From Mesostigma viride (taxonomy: Eukaryota; Streptophyta; Mesostigmatophyceae; Mesostigmatales; Mesostigmataceae): a stretch of DNA of 64,000 bases. A model generated the notes under the pieces. It made no database searches and was not told the DNA's origin. It saw nothing but the letters and a program-made list of their open reading frames with translations. A program made the translations under genes and the position numbers. The DNA lies in NCBI GenBank assembly GCA_009746045.1, contig RPFO01000299.1, positions 1,665,307-1,729,306 on the forward strand. Direction: 5' to 3'. Below, in pieces: positions 52,530 to 64,000 of the stretch; positions within the stretch are counted from its first letter, which is position 1; each line of letters begins with the position of its first letter.

Positions 52530-52870
52530 CCATCGTGTAAAACAGGTTTTTCGTAAAGAAATCGGATGTGTGGGCGGGCTTTACATAGTGCTTCTGTCCA
52601 AGCACTACCGGGTGTAAAACAGTATACTTCTTGAAGAAATCAGTTGGGGCTTTGTTGGGCGTCACATTTGACCGGTGGGCGGAGTTTCCTGCTTCTGTGA
52701 AGGCGCCATCGAATGTAGATCAGTAGATTTTCTAAAGAAATCTGAGGTGTGGGCGGGGCCTTTATTGCTTGTGTCCATCCACCACCGGATGTAGAACAGT
52801 AGACTTATTGAAGAAATCAGTTTGGGGCTTTGTTGGGCGCCACATTTGAGCGGTGGGCGGGGTTTCTTGC
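52530..52870. repeat. ~90-bp degenerate tandem units
   Basis: Four imperfect units with GTAAAACAGT or GTAGAACAGT...AAGAAATC...GTGGGCGG. The second and fourth are the closest pair (shared GGGGCTTTGTTGGGCG). Confidence 0.6.
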
Positions 52871-52879
52871 ACTAGGAAG

Positions 52880-53165
52880 TCGGGTTCTGAGATTTTTCTC
52901 AGGAATCCTGAGATTTCCTGAGTTTTTTCTCAGGATTCCTGAGATTTTCTCAGGACTTCCTGAGATTTCCTGATTTTTTTCTCAGGATATCAGGAGAAAT
53001 CCTGAGAAACCCTGAGAGTTTTCTCAGGATTCCTGATATTATATCAGGACTTTCTCCTGAGAATCTTGAGAAGTGCCTGATATTTTTCTCGCCACACACT
53101 GAGAAACACTGAGATTCCTAAAAAAATCCTGAGAAATCCTGAGATCCTGAGAAAACCCGCTGAAT
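52880..53165. repeat. CTGAGAAA/TTTCTCAG inverted simple repeats
   Basis: Dense TCCTGAGA and its complement TCTCAGGA, with plus orientation dominating the left half and minus the right, so the block can fold into long imperfect hairpins. Confidence 0.65.
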
Positions 53166-53167
53166 CA

Positions 53168-53276
53168 GAAAAAATCAGGAAAATCAGGACACTTAGCATG
53201 GCACAAAAAATCAGGAAAATCAGGACACTTAGCATGGCACAAAAAATCAGGAAAATCAGGACACTGAGCATGACAC
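53168..53276. repeat. 36-bp tandem repeat, three copies
   Basis: Unit AAAAAATCAGGAAAATCAGG + ACACTTAGCATGGCAC. The third copy carries substitutions (ACTGAGCATGACAC). Confidence 0.85.
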
Positions 53277-53464
53277 TTGAGAACTCTCAAGTGCATGAAG
53301 ACAGGACACTTATGCAATATATGTTAAAAATATAATTACTTACAGCAGAGTGAAATCACTCAAACCAAAGCAAACGCCCAGCTATAAACCTATATACAGA
53401 GCCATGTCAAAGCTCTATACTACGAAGTACGATAAGACCAATGGAAACGCCTAACGGGAGGAAC

Positions 53465-56400
53465 CTAATAGCCCTGCTGCACCGCAAAATCAGCCCGCGT
53501 ACGGCGGAGCATGATGTCCGCCATGGCCCGAGTCAGCGCCACCGACAAGCGCTGACGCCAATATGACGTCCAGGTCCGCGCCGACCATGGGGCCCGCTGG
53601 CCCTCCAGGTCCAGCCGGTCCTCCCGGAGCCGGCAACACTCCTTGAAGAAGGCGGAGGTCAGGGGCCCCATGGCCCCAAACTCCTCCAGGACAAAGGGCA
53701 CCACACGATGGTGCCCGACGTCGCCGTAGGCCAGGAGCTTGGTCCGCTCCGCCCGGTCCGCCGTGTAACCTGCCGTGAGGGAGGCCCCAGCCACGTGGCT
53801 AAGAGCCAAGGGCCGCGCCACCGAAACGTCAATAAGCAGATGCCGGCCACCCCCCTCAAAGTCCAGCACCACGATGTCAGGCCGGTGGTTGGGGGAATAG
53901 AAGGCAGCGCCATCCGCATCCTCGGACCGGATGTTCGCGTGGGGGAAAACCGACCGAATCATGGCGAGCACCACCGTCAGGAGGACAGTGTGCAAATACA
54001 AATACCAATTCTGATTCTGTTGGCCCCCCATGCAGGCAAGGTAGTGAGTCCCCGTGGGATCCAGCGGCTGCCCACAGCTACCACAAGGCCGCCCGGCCGG
54101 AACAAGAGGCTGCGGGGCAAATAGCTGGTGCCGGAGCGCCACCGAGTAGTGGCTGGGAGCCAAGGCGAATGGGGGGGCCATGGGAAGAGCACGAAGGTAC
54201 GCCGAGCCCACACTCCGCAAGGAAAGCGAGAACAGCCACGCACGTCCCTGGGCGTTGAGGTCCGCGAAAAGAGCAATCCAATCAGCCGTGTGCAGAATAC
54301 CCGCGTAGGTTTTCTGGTGTTTATCGATGACGCGAGCAGGGAATGCGGCGGGAGATTGAACGGAGGCGACCGAGGGAGTGCCGCGAGGGAGGTGGCGCTG
54401 TACCGCCTGAGCGGCACGGACGGGAGAACAGGCCTGCTGGATCTCAGCATAGGCCTCCTGGATGGCGGTGACGAAGGGCAAAGGGCTGCTGGGGTCCAGG
54501 AGGTCAGGCGCTGCCGTTGCCAAAAGGGGCAGGAGCCGGCAGCTTTCCGCCCACGACTGAGCGACGGAGCCCAAAAAGGCTGCTGGGGCCAGCCGGGCGG
54601 CACGAGTCAGACCGCAGCCACCCATCCGTGCAGGCAGGGAGGCAATGCGAATAGCATGTGGCGGGAGGTCGGGGCCCGGGACCAGCTGCGCCAAGGCCGA
54701 CTGGATGCGTTCGTCGTGGCCCTCGGCGGCCAGCCGGACCTGAGACGGAAGAGCGCCCCGGAGCCAGTGAACGACGCGAGGGTGAGCGCAAAACCACAGA
54801 AGCAGACCCTTGGTCTGCGAATCATGAAGGCGCGCAATCAAGGGCAGTACCTCAGTGCGTGCCTCGAGGGCGGCCCGCAGAGCATCGATGACAAACGCGG
54901 GGTCGCCAACCGGAACGCCGAGGACATCCAACCCATGGAGGCGCTCGTCCCGGCCCAAGAGCTGGGGCGGAAAGCCGGAGCAATCACCTTGGGGCGAGTA
55001 CACCGCGCACTTGGCAAGGGTCAACTGGAGGTTGATGTCGGCCACCGCGGTCTGCAGTGCCAGCAGAGCCGCGGTGGTGTCCGGCACAGGGCCCAGCAGG
55101 TAGATATCATCCAAGTAGGCCTGAATAGCGACCGCCGGGTGGGCAGCATGGACCGCTTGGAGGCAACCCTGGAGGGGGGCGGCAAAGTACAGGGGTCCCA
55201 GGGGGTCCCCTTGCTGGGTGCCCGACCGCGACAGCAGGCCGCCGCGAGTGCCGTCCTCCATGATGTGAACCAGTTGGCCGGGCTGGCCGTAGCACACGGC
55301 TGTCCAAGCGTACAAGTCCTCGAAGGACTCCATGACGGCCGCAAACATGCTGGCGCGGGACAGACTGTTGAACGCGTTGTGGCAGTCGACCTTGACGACA
55401 GCGTGGGTGGGGTGGGCCTCGAGGTAGGCCTGCACCGAATGGATGAGGATATCCGCCCCGCCTGGAGTCGTCACCCCCAGCTGGGCCGCCACCGAGGTCT
55501 CACCCGCTGCGAGGGGCGGGCAGAAAAAGGCACGGAGCTCGGGCGCCTTTTGGCGGCAGATCACTTTGCCCACGAGCTTGCGGAGCACCTCACCGCAGGC
55601 GATCGGGCGCACCTTGCCCTCGGGGGGGGCAAGACACCCTTGAGCAGAGCGAGGAGGCGAGCGCCCGCTAACCACTCGCGCGCAGCGGGAGGAACGCGAC
55701 CAGCCGCCAGGTCAATGAGGGTGTCAAAGAGAATGTCCTCGCCCCCATGCCCCACCAGGACCTCCAAGTGCTCGTAGCGCCAGCCCGACGGCCCGGTAGA
55801 GGAAGCCCGCGGGACCTCACGCATCACCTCCAGGAAGCAGTCGCGGTCCAGCCGGAGGGGGGCCGGCAGGGGGTCCGGCACGGGCAGCTGGAATCCGGGC
55901 TCCGCAGGGTGAAGAGCCTCCAAGGCCGCCAGGGTAGCCGCATTGGCGGGGGCGAGCTTGGCCATTTCCAAGCGGGTCATGGCCCGGCTGAGCTGCCCCT
56001 CGCGGACGAGGCGGATGACGTCGGCGGCCACCCGCTCGAAGTTGACCTCCCCCGACAGCCGGGCCGTGCGCGGGGGCGGCACGCCAAACAGCCCCTCCCA
56101 GTCCCCCTGCAGAAAGCGTCGGCAACGGGCAATAACCGCACCCTGGAGGCCGCGCACACCACGCCCGAGAGGGGTGAGGAGCAGGCGGGGGGTCACCATG
56201 TGCAGTTTAAAGCCCAGCGGGTCGTCCGGAGCGGCGTGCATGCGCCGGAGAGAAACGATTGCACATTGCGCGAAAAGGCTACGCGCGCGGTGGGGGAGGT
56301 CGGTCAGGGTAGACGTCGGGTTGATGGCGCATGCATCCCAGGGACCGTGTCAAGCCAACGCCAACTGGCCGAGTAGTCGGGCGGCGGGGGCTGGGAGCCG

Positions 56401-58626
56401 GGGGAGCCGAGGCGGGAGGGGGGGAGGGGGCCGGGACTGCTGGCCGGTTGAGGGGCCGTTGAGCAACACAGGCGCGCGCGTGCTGAGCGCGCCCGTGAAT
56501 GGAGTACACCCGCTGGCAGTGAGCTTCCGGGCACCGGTAACAGCTCATGGCCTGCAGATCCGCCGCGCCGAGATCGGGGTGCACAGCGCGAAGGTGCTGG
56601 CAGAGGAGGTTACGGTTGTGGAACACACCCGCACACGGGGACCCCGTGGGAAGCAGCACGGCACACCGGTGAAGGCCGTCGGCGGGCGCTGAGTGGCGGG
56701 GAGCGGCGCCAGCAAAGGCAGGACGTGGGGCCTGCGGCGTCTCCCCAGCCGGGCCGGCAGGCGCGCGCACCACGACCCGACCAGCGCCCGGCAGGCCCGC
56801 CGGGGCCACGGAGGAGGCAGTGCCCACCGGGGAGACCCCCAGCGGAGGGGGATCGAGAACGCCGGCGCCCCTCCCAGGGGGACTCGCCAGCGCGCCCGCG
56901 ACCACCCCAGGCCCCGGCAACGAGGCCGGGGGCGGAGGCCGAGGGGTCGGGGAGGCAGCTGGCCCCGGGGCCCGGTGGGGACCCGGCAGGGGACCCAGCG
57001 AGACCGGGGGCGGGCCGAGAGGAAGCGCAGTCCCAGGGGGCGGCACAACAGCCCGGCACAACGGGCAGCGCGGCACGGAGTGGAGCAAGCTGCGCGCGAT
57101 GCACGCTTGATGGAATGTGTGGCCGCACGCGGGCAGGCGACACAAGCCATCCCCCGGCCGGAAGGGCTCAAGGCAGATGGCACAGGAGCCCGACTCGGGG
57201 TCGTCCCCCTCCAGAAGGGACCGGACATGAGGGGGGGGCGGGTCCCAGCCGGCCTCCCAGCAACCCGGGAGGCGGCAATCTGGGCGCGCGAGAGGATGCC
57301 GACCGGTTGGTCAGCCGCGGGGTGCCATTCGTGCGGGATGCCTGCCAACTCCAGGATGTCGTGGAGGAAGGCAGAAACAGGCGTCCCCGCGGTTAGGGGC
57401 TGGGCGCGCCCGGCCGAGTCCACCAAGATGGCCTGGCCGCCCTGAACCGCGATGGGGGCCCCGAACTCCACACGCAGCATGGCGGCCTGCGCCAGGCTGA
57501 GGGAGGTGATGAGAAAGCCCCCACTGGCAACCGGGCCGGGAGGCGGGGCCTGGGCGTCCAAGAAGAGGCGAAGCTGCCGCGGGGACATGAGGCCCAGGTC
57601 GGCGCCGCCCGCGAGGTAGGCCGCCCGCACCGAGACCTGTGCGTCTCGAGCCACCGCCGTGACGAACTCGACCACCGCCTGACCCACCCGCTCGTCCAGG
57701 GAAAGCAGCTCTTCCTGCCGGGCGGCCGGGAGATGCCACGGCAGCCGGCAGCCGGCGTGATATCCTTCCAAGACATACCCCCAAAGAGTCGAGGCCGTCA
57801 CCGGGGGGGCGGCGGAAAGAAATGTCGCCCGCACCTGCGCAACTAGGGCCAGGAAGGCCGGGGGCCTAGGGAGCGAGGGGAAGGCGGCCTGGAGCCCGAC
57901 CGCGTCCAGCAACAAAGGGCAGTACGCCCAAGAAAAGGTGGCGCGGCCCACCACGCCGACAATGTGCGAGGGCGGCCACGAGGTGAACGCGTGGGCCCGG
58001 GGGCCGCCGTCCCACGCGGCAAGGACGGGGGTGGCGGCTGGGTGGCCAACCGCGGCCGGGGGAAGGGAGGCCAGAGCGTCGGGGAGCGAGGGGCCGGGGG
58101 CGGGCGCCGGGGTCGCCAGGCCCGCCGGGGAGTCGGCCGGGCTCAGCCCAGGCGACAGCGCCGCGCCCCCGTCGGCGGGGCCAGGCGACGGGTGGGGCCC
58201 CGGGGCCGAGGGCGCCAGGGCCCGAGCAACGGCGGCCCCATCGGGCAGGCCACGGCCCGCCCCGAGGGCCTCGGCAGGGGGGCACACGGGGCAGGGGGCC
58301 GGAGCACCCAGCGGGGAGGGCAGCCCGGGGGCCCGCCGGGGGGGACAGCGCGGGCACGTCCAGGAGCCCGGCGGGACCCGGTAGAGCCGGGGAGTAAGAC
58401 ACTGCAAGTGCCACCCGGAATTGCAAGCATCACAAACTAACATGTGGTGCCCGCGGTGCCCGCTCCGGCAGACCTCGCAGACCAAGGAGGGGGAGACCGG
58501 GGCGCCCGAGCCCCCCGCAGCCGGGTCGCCCACCTCCGCAAGAAGGGCCGCAAGCCGAGAGGACCGCCGAGGCGCCAACCGGGGAGCGGGGGAGCCGTTG
58601 GGCGAAGGGGGTCGTGGGTCGTCCAT
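53465..58626 (-). pseudogene. LINE polyprotein: PHD, RING-H2, C2H2, RT, CCHC, RLE; three frame breaks
   Basis: Frame A from ATG 58626: PHD finger (residues ~50-94, CEVC...CDAC...GWHLQC...CPRC), Pro-rich linker, helical domain. A break at the C5 run 57205-57209 leads to frame B: RING-H2 (CAICLEPF...CGHTFHQAC...CPLC) and two C2H2 fingers (CAGVFHNRNLLCQHLRAVH). A second break at the G5 run 56292-56296 and a third at the G8 run 55622-55629 lead to the RT: AVVKVDCHNAFNSLSR (motif A), GTQQGDPLGP (B), AYLDDIYLLG (C). The CCHC knuckle and RPDIVVLDF...LLIDVSV endonuclease follow. Combined length ~1,720 aa. All breaks are in homopolymers, so sequencing error is possible. Function: target-primed reverse transcription. 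Confidence 0.75.
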
Positions 58627-58740
58627 GAACAATCAGGGCAGGCGTGGCAGCCACCGAGGGGGGGGGCCGGGGGGTGTGGGGGGCGGAGCCCCCACGCGGG
58701 GGGTTTGGGGGGCGGCAGCCCCCCAACGCGCTGCGGTCGC

Positions 58741-59336
58741 GGTACCGCCTGCCGTCCGGCACTTTGAAGCCCGCCGGTGCTATAATTCCTATCGTCCACG
58801 CATGTTTTCCCCTGCCTCAAACCGCACGTTGCATTTAAATCTGGAGCCCAAAATTCACTGAAAACGTGTGCCAGCCGGTAGCAAACTGGGCCAAGCTGCC
58901 ACGGAATGGTGGTACCGCCTGCCGTCCGGCACTTTGAAGCCCGCCGGTGCTATAATTCCTATCGTCCACGCATGTTTTCCCCTGCCTCAAACCGCACGTT
59001 GCATTTAAATCTGGAGCCCAAAATTCACTGAAAACGTGTGCCAGCCGGTAGCAAACTGGGCCAAGCTGCCACGGAATGGTGGTACCGCCTGCCGTCCGGC
59101 ACTTTGAAGCCCGCCGGTGCTATAATTCCTATCGTCCACGCATGTTTTCCCCTGCCTCAAACCGCACGTTGCATTTAAATCTGGAGCCCAAAATTCACTG
59201 AAAACGTGTGCCAGCCGGTAGCAAACTGGGCCAAGCTGCCACGGAATGGTGGTACCGCCTGCCGTCCGGCACTTTGAAGCCCGCCGGTGCTATAATTCCT
59301 ATCGTCCACGCATGTTTTCCCCTGCCTCAAACCGCA
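58741..59336 (-). repeat. 170-bp tandem monomers at the LINE 5' end, 3.5 copies
   Basis: Units start GGTACCGCCTGCCGTCCGGC at 58741, 58911, 59081 and 59251, exactly 170 bp apart and virtually identical. Each has TATAATTCC and TTGCATTTAAATC elements. Like mouse L1 5' monomers, they may act as additive promoters. Confidence 0.85.
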
Positions 59337-59494
59337 CTATATGTGGGTCAAACCGCACTATACTGGGCTGCAATATATGTGGATGCAGAAATGATGCAGT
59401 TGACACACATGTTCATTGGAAATAAATAAATATAAGTGTGACAAGCACACAACAAGTTACATCAATCCATCATTACATTATATTAGGAATATAA

Positions 59495-62400
59495 TCAATC
59501 CCACTCCTCATCAGTGTATGCAGCACTGTCAGAGTCCGCATAATTTACTACCACACGTTGCCTCTCACTTCTCCTTTGTGTGGGAATGCATGCCTCACCG
59601 TCGCTGCTCAGCGACAAATCACTAGCAATGTCATCAGGGCTTGATGCGCTGCCACTAGCCGCTGCCATGGACTTGCCAGCAATGCTCTTGCCACGCGAGC
59701 GGTTTGGTGCAGCGGCTGTGTGTGTTTCTACCAATGTGTGCGCAGTGCGCTTGCCACGCGAGCGGCTTGGTGCAGTGGTTGCTTGTGGTTCTACCAATGT
59801 GCCAACAGTGCGCTTGCCACGTGAGCGACTTGGTGCAGTGGTTGCTTGTGGCTCTACCAATGTGCCAACAGTGCGCTTGCCACGTGAGCGATTAGGTGCA
59901 GTGGTTGCTTGTGGCTCCGCAGCCATGCGTGCAGTGGTTGCTTGTGGATCTATGGGTGCAGTGCGATTACCTTGTGAACGACCTCGTGTTGTCATGTCTC
60001 TTCGCTTAACACACAGTGTCACCTTGCGCTGCAGGTTCATATCAGCATACACGTCTGTGGTTCTCAGCTGAGCACCTGCAGCACGGGATAATACATGCTG
60101 GGCTGCACTACACGTTTCCTTTACCATTTGCCACGGCAATTTACAGTGCACGATGGCTATCTCAGGTGCATACTCTGGATCAACTACAAAACCAACTGAA
60201 CATACACTCCCGGGAAGGACTAAAGCATCCTGCTTGGGCGCTCGCTCCCCTAAAGGTATAAGCGTCAATCCCTCTAAAGGGAGCTCTTTCACAGAACCGA
60301 CATCAAACAGAGCGACCTTTAAAAGAACTTGCCTACTCCATCCTTCCGTCGGGGCACGGAGGAAACTATGCAGAATGTGTGTGATGCGGCCATACCTAAC
60401 CCCCTCTTTACCATAAACCATTACTCCTGAGTTGCGATGGCGAACAGTTTGTCGAAGGTCGGCGACTGCAGTTCGGTAATTGCTGCCATTGATGTGGATT
60501 GAGTCATGCTCGTCACAAGCAGGCTCCATGCCACACACCGCCGCCGTAATCATCGTGGGGAGGCGTGGCTCCTGGTTTTGCGTGATCCATTGCTTCAACC
60601 ACGCCAGGTTGCCAACGTGAACGAGCCGACGCCTGCAAGTGACAAAGGCAAGTACATCACATTGCAAAATCAATTAAACATACAATTAAACATAGTTGTC
60701 CCACTTCATAAAATTATCAACATAGTGAAAAAAAGCATCTTCATCATTGCATGCACAACCAGATATTGCGTGTAGACAAGGACATAAGAATGTCACTGTG
60801 AAATCTAGAAAATCAACCACATTAAGCACGAGTAAGCAAATCAGAAGAATGCAGGAAACATATGATAATCCTATGTACATGCGTTGCAAGATTACACCCT
60901 CCTTTCGGCTGAACTGAATTAAAATTACCAATGCGAGGGTGTACAAATGTAGCATCGGTTTCTACAAGAAACTCACCAGAATTCAATTCCATATCCGGGC
61001 TCGTATGTTGCATGCTGAAGTGCAAATTCCAGGAGTAACTGTAAGGCCTCAAGCTGCTCGACCTCAGAGAGAGTATATGCTTGTTGACGAAAGCGCTTGC
61101 TCGGCAGAATACACTTGGACGGATCAGTTTCCAGAATGTCCCACACAGACGGGAAGCCTTGACCCTGAAAAAAAAAACACATGAACCAAATAGAAAAAAA
61201 AGAACGTAAGTACATGTTTTGCATACACTTAACCTGCTAGAAACACTCGCTGAAACATGGGAAATGTGCATGCAGCCAAGCAAACACGAAGTTTGTTTAA
61301 AAAACTTACCCACACAGTCTGGCGCGTGAAGTAGCTCAGGATGTTTAATGCCTCGAAGTCCATGAAGAAGTTTCCCATGGAGCATTCCACGTTCTTGTTT
61401 GACAATGGCCCAGAAGTAATCACCGCCATCTGGCGCTCACCCCATGTCATGCTCCTGCCATCAGGCAGGCCAGCATACCGGATCTGTTCCGCCAAGTGAG
61501 ATGCAGCATGGACTGATCTTGACATTTCTGACGCTGGCATAACACACTCTAATGCTACCACCGCACGCACCATCATTTCGCCCACTTCGACTAACTGCGA
61601 TTGAGTGAGACACCTTGCTGAAAATACAGCATTAAAGGCCACAGACAGCTGGACAAATGCCGCGCGGGCATCCGGATGCAAACGATTGCGCAACACGACC
61701 GGCAACAACAGACACAGTACTTGTTCTTGTCACTTGTTTTCATCGTCTCATCGCTTTTCCCGTCAGCGGCTAGTCCGTGGTACCGCCCAGGCACATAGTC
61801 TGGGAGGCGGTCGAACGCCTTTTCCACCTCTGCATTCAACAGAAACATGGTATGATACACAGATGTAAACGATCACATTGACAATTTGATTAGAAAATTA
61901 TGTCAGAGGCGAATTCTCAGAGTGGCCAAACACTGTCAGCCCAAATGCTCCGGCAAATCCTGACACTAACCCCATAAATAGTTATTGAAAAAATGAAAGG
62001 AAGTCTTACAAGCAACATGTTTACCCTAACAAGGGCACTTGGTTTGATGTGGTACACAGAAATCTCTAATGACAGTGGACTACGTCATGGGATCTATGGA
62101 CCAACACAGCAATTAAGCAATCTTGGCAGATGACAACATGAAACACTTTATATAAAATACCAACAAACAACATCCAAACCAATTCCAATAAAAAAGCATA
62201 TACACATCCACAGACATACCACGGGTGGCCGCTTTCTCCTCCGACGTGAGTTGACATGGTGGATGTCGAGAGTTTTTTTTAATGCTTATTGTCCGGACAC
62301 CGTTCTTCGCCACTTTCTCCACCTCTTCCGTGGTAACCCAGAGCTCCTGATTAAGGCCCAGTTGTTGCAGCCTTGCTCGAACAGCAGGGGTATGAGCTTT

Positions 62401-64000
62401 CCCTGCACATAATAAAAAAGGCCACAAAGGACAACACAATATCAACGAAACGCACAATCAATAATCAATCAACAAGTATGTAACAAAAATTTGTCCCTTG
62501 CATATGACAAAGTTTACAAACTGCACACTAGAAAAAAAAAGAACACTGTCGCGTGCTACTTACCGCTGGTGCAGTTGACTATCCGGAGCAGGCAGTTCGG
62601 GCCAAGGTGAAATTCATCCACCAGATGTCGAATTAACAGCTTGGTCCAGTACGGCAGCTTGCCGAATATTTCAGGTTGCACCCCCAACTCTTCCCGACAA
62701 TATTTCAGGTACCCATCATAATCCATTTCTGGAGGGGCAGCTCCAGTCCCGGATGGTCGCGCAGGGTCACCTTCCTTCAAAAGCGTAGAGTGCCCTAAGT
62801 ACACAAGCTTCCCATTGGAAAAAAAAGTTGCTTCCCATTCTGGCCCATGTAACATGCAGCCGCAGTATCCAGCATCTGGGATGTTTAGTGACTTTGCAAA
62901 AGCTGGGTAGTCGTGGATTACCCACAGTAGGAGCGCCTGCAGGCGCACAGGTTGTAACTGGCCGCCCTGGTCATCCACGATGTCGCATACATAAAAACCA
63001 TTCCACATCGCCACAAGCTCATCAACCGCCAACTCCCAGTACACCTGCATTCTTTTTGGAGCCTTGCCCTTGGCGGCACTTATCAGCAGAACCATAGGTG
63101 AGAAGTTCTTGTTGACAAATACCCACTCAGGTAAATTGTAGCAAGCCATAAAAGCTGGCCAGCAAGAATAGTTTCCCATAAAGCTACGCGGACACACTCC
63201 GTCAACCGCCATCCCGAATATAAGATTACGCAGCTCAGTACGAAACTGCGGGTAAAGATTTTTTACATGTTGTACAGCCGGACAGTCTGCAAAAAGAAAC
63301 AGGCAAGGAAAGAACAAACCACAGAGAATGCATTGAAGCAACGGTAAGAAATACAGATACATCACTTAACACGACACTGACCTTGCCAGGCAAGATTCAA
63401 TAGCAAGATTCAGGGTTACTAACGTTCTAGCTCTACATACCAAAGTAACGCGGCGTTGTGTAACTCTATCGGCAAGCAAAGATAAAAAAAAAACAAGCAA
63501 TGGCCAGATGTAGAGGCTATGGATTACGAACCTTTGACTCCGTCGACAGTCCGCGTCGGCGAATCTGCATCCTTGTTTTCTTTCTCTCCTGCATACCTCA
63601 GTGCCATTGACATCTTCTCCATTCTGAACCAGCCCCGAACCCTGTCCAGCAAAGAAAAAACTCTGACTTGCCGATAGGGCTTCCTCGTATTAATCACCAT
63701 GCCGTCTGTGTCTGTGTATATCTCATAACGAGGTTCGGCGCACTTTGGGCACTGCTGGAGATCCTTATCTTTGTAAACATAATCGTCACACTTGCACGCA
63801 TCGTATACTTTATACGTCAAGCCCAAGTCTCGCAACAGGCGTCTAGCCGCCTCAACAGAAGCCGGCAAGACATTGCCAGGTGGTAGGAGAGAACTAAAAA
63901 GGGCCAGCTGTGCGTCCGCGAACTTCCGAGTACAACCTCCTTGGCCCCATTGCGTTAGCAATTGTAGGGCCGCCACAACAGCTGGAACGTTAGATCCTGG
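59495..64000 (-). CDS. CACTA (En/Spm, TNP2-type) transposase, multi-exon, 5' end off the right edge
   Basis: Exons by GT-AG and phase: 64000-63532, 63286-62564, 62402-62220, 61829-61310, 61164-60977, 60632-59495. All five junctions are in phase. Exon 2 carries TNP2 landmarks (GNYSCWPAFMACYNLPEWVF, ELVAMWNGFYVCDIVDD, LLLWVIHDYPAF, CGCMLHG). Exon 4 matches the following DUF4218-like part (LLLPVVLRNRLHPDARAAF; GERQMAVITSGPLSNKNVE). The last exon has repeats of VEPQATTAPSRSRGKRT and an acidic tail. Exon 4 needs a one-base frame change near 61735, so this copy may be inactive. The transposase would excise its element via CACTA terminal repeats, which lie outside the window or were not found. Confidence 0.75.

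Larger units (their letters stand above)
53325..59369 (-). mobile_element. near-full-length LINE with restriction-like endonuclease, 6.0 kb
   Basis: An 11-bp target-site duplication GCAATATATGT at 53314-53324 and 59370-59380 brackets the insertion. On the minus strand the order is 5' tandem monomers (59336-58741), a short leader, ORF2 (58626-53465) and a ~140-bp 3' UTR. Two truncated siblings lie at 31381 and 36162. The endonuclease signature places it with RLE-bearing LINEs (R2/CRE/NeSL/Utopia-type), yet the target duplication shows insertion at a non-rDNA site. Confidence 0.85.

Noticed and set aside
54128-55777. 549-aa plus-strand ORF opposite the LINE RT
   Set aside because: Antisense shadow of the GC-rich RT frame. 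The RT frame has all the catalytic motifs, the shadow has none.
57964-58440. Arg/Gly-rich plus-strand ORFs opposite the LINE N-terminus
   Set aside because: Shadows of a ~75% GC coding strand; the minus frame has a canonical PHD finger.

Overview
The window reads as nuclear DNA of a eukaryote, probably a green-lineage alga. It joins a virus-like segment (about 1-18.6 kb) to a transposon-crowded host segment (about 21.5-64 kb). The host assignment is inference. It rests on an intron-containing F-box/kelch gene, CACTA (TNP2-type) and hAT transposases, L1-like ORF1 proteins, and canonical GT-AG introns whose phases agree across exons. No rRNA, complete tRNA, CRISPR array or bacterial-style operon was seen.

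Region 1 (1-14.7 kb) is compact and intron-poor, with genes on both strands and an accessory gene set typical of large DNA viruses of protists. It holds two paralogous ADP-ribosyltransferase-like proteins, one with the active-site residues and one without. It also holds several small basic proteins, a small membrane protein, three proteins that share an N-terminal Cys/His knuckle and a HGTRAF-like motif, a 904-aa fibre-like protein with two LamG-like domains, an OTU-type cysteine protease with duplicated proline-rich repeats, and a coiled-coil protein ending in a DnaJ (HPD) domain. One gene appears to carry a 120-nt spliceosomal intron. Another changes frame exactly at a GGGAAAG heptamer.

Region 2 (14.9-21.5 kb) is dominated by a palindrome with no spacer: 15669-21467, arms about 2.9 kb, axis between 18568 and 18569. 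Each arm has three genes, and the arms differ by at least one homopolymer indel. Inside and beside it lie about 540-bp hierarchical repeats built from the motif GGATAGGCTTCT in both orientations. The simplest readings are a fused or copied hairpin-like viral chromosome end, or a fold-back assembly artefact. The right arm ends abruptly in a truncated hAT transposase, which is the likely virus/host junction.

Region 3 (21.5-26 kb) is host sequence with a TA-flanked MITE and the two-exon F-box/kelch gene. Region 4 (26-45 kb) is a transposon nest. It includes TTAA-flanked inverted-repeat elements, ORF1-only (HAL1-like) retroelements with 12-15 bp target-site duplications, 5'-truncated copies of a restriction-like-endonuclease LINE, Penelope-like and L1-like fragments, and an 884-bp element made of nested perfect palindromes with a 5-bp target-site duplication.

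Region 5 (45-53.3 kb) has a host-like gene whose coding region contains 78 uninterrupted CTG/CAG units, followed by minisatellites with higher-order structure. Region 6 (53.3-64 kb) has a nearly full-length LINE (11-bp target-site duplication, 170-bp tandem 5' monomers, protein order PHD - RING - C2H2 - reverse transcriptase - CCHC - restriction-like endonuclease), inserted beside a multi-exon CACTA transposase gene that runs off the right edge. Several reading-frame breaks fall in G/C homopolymers, so base accuracy of this assembly needs caution.
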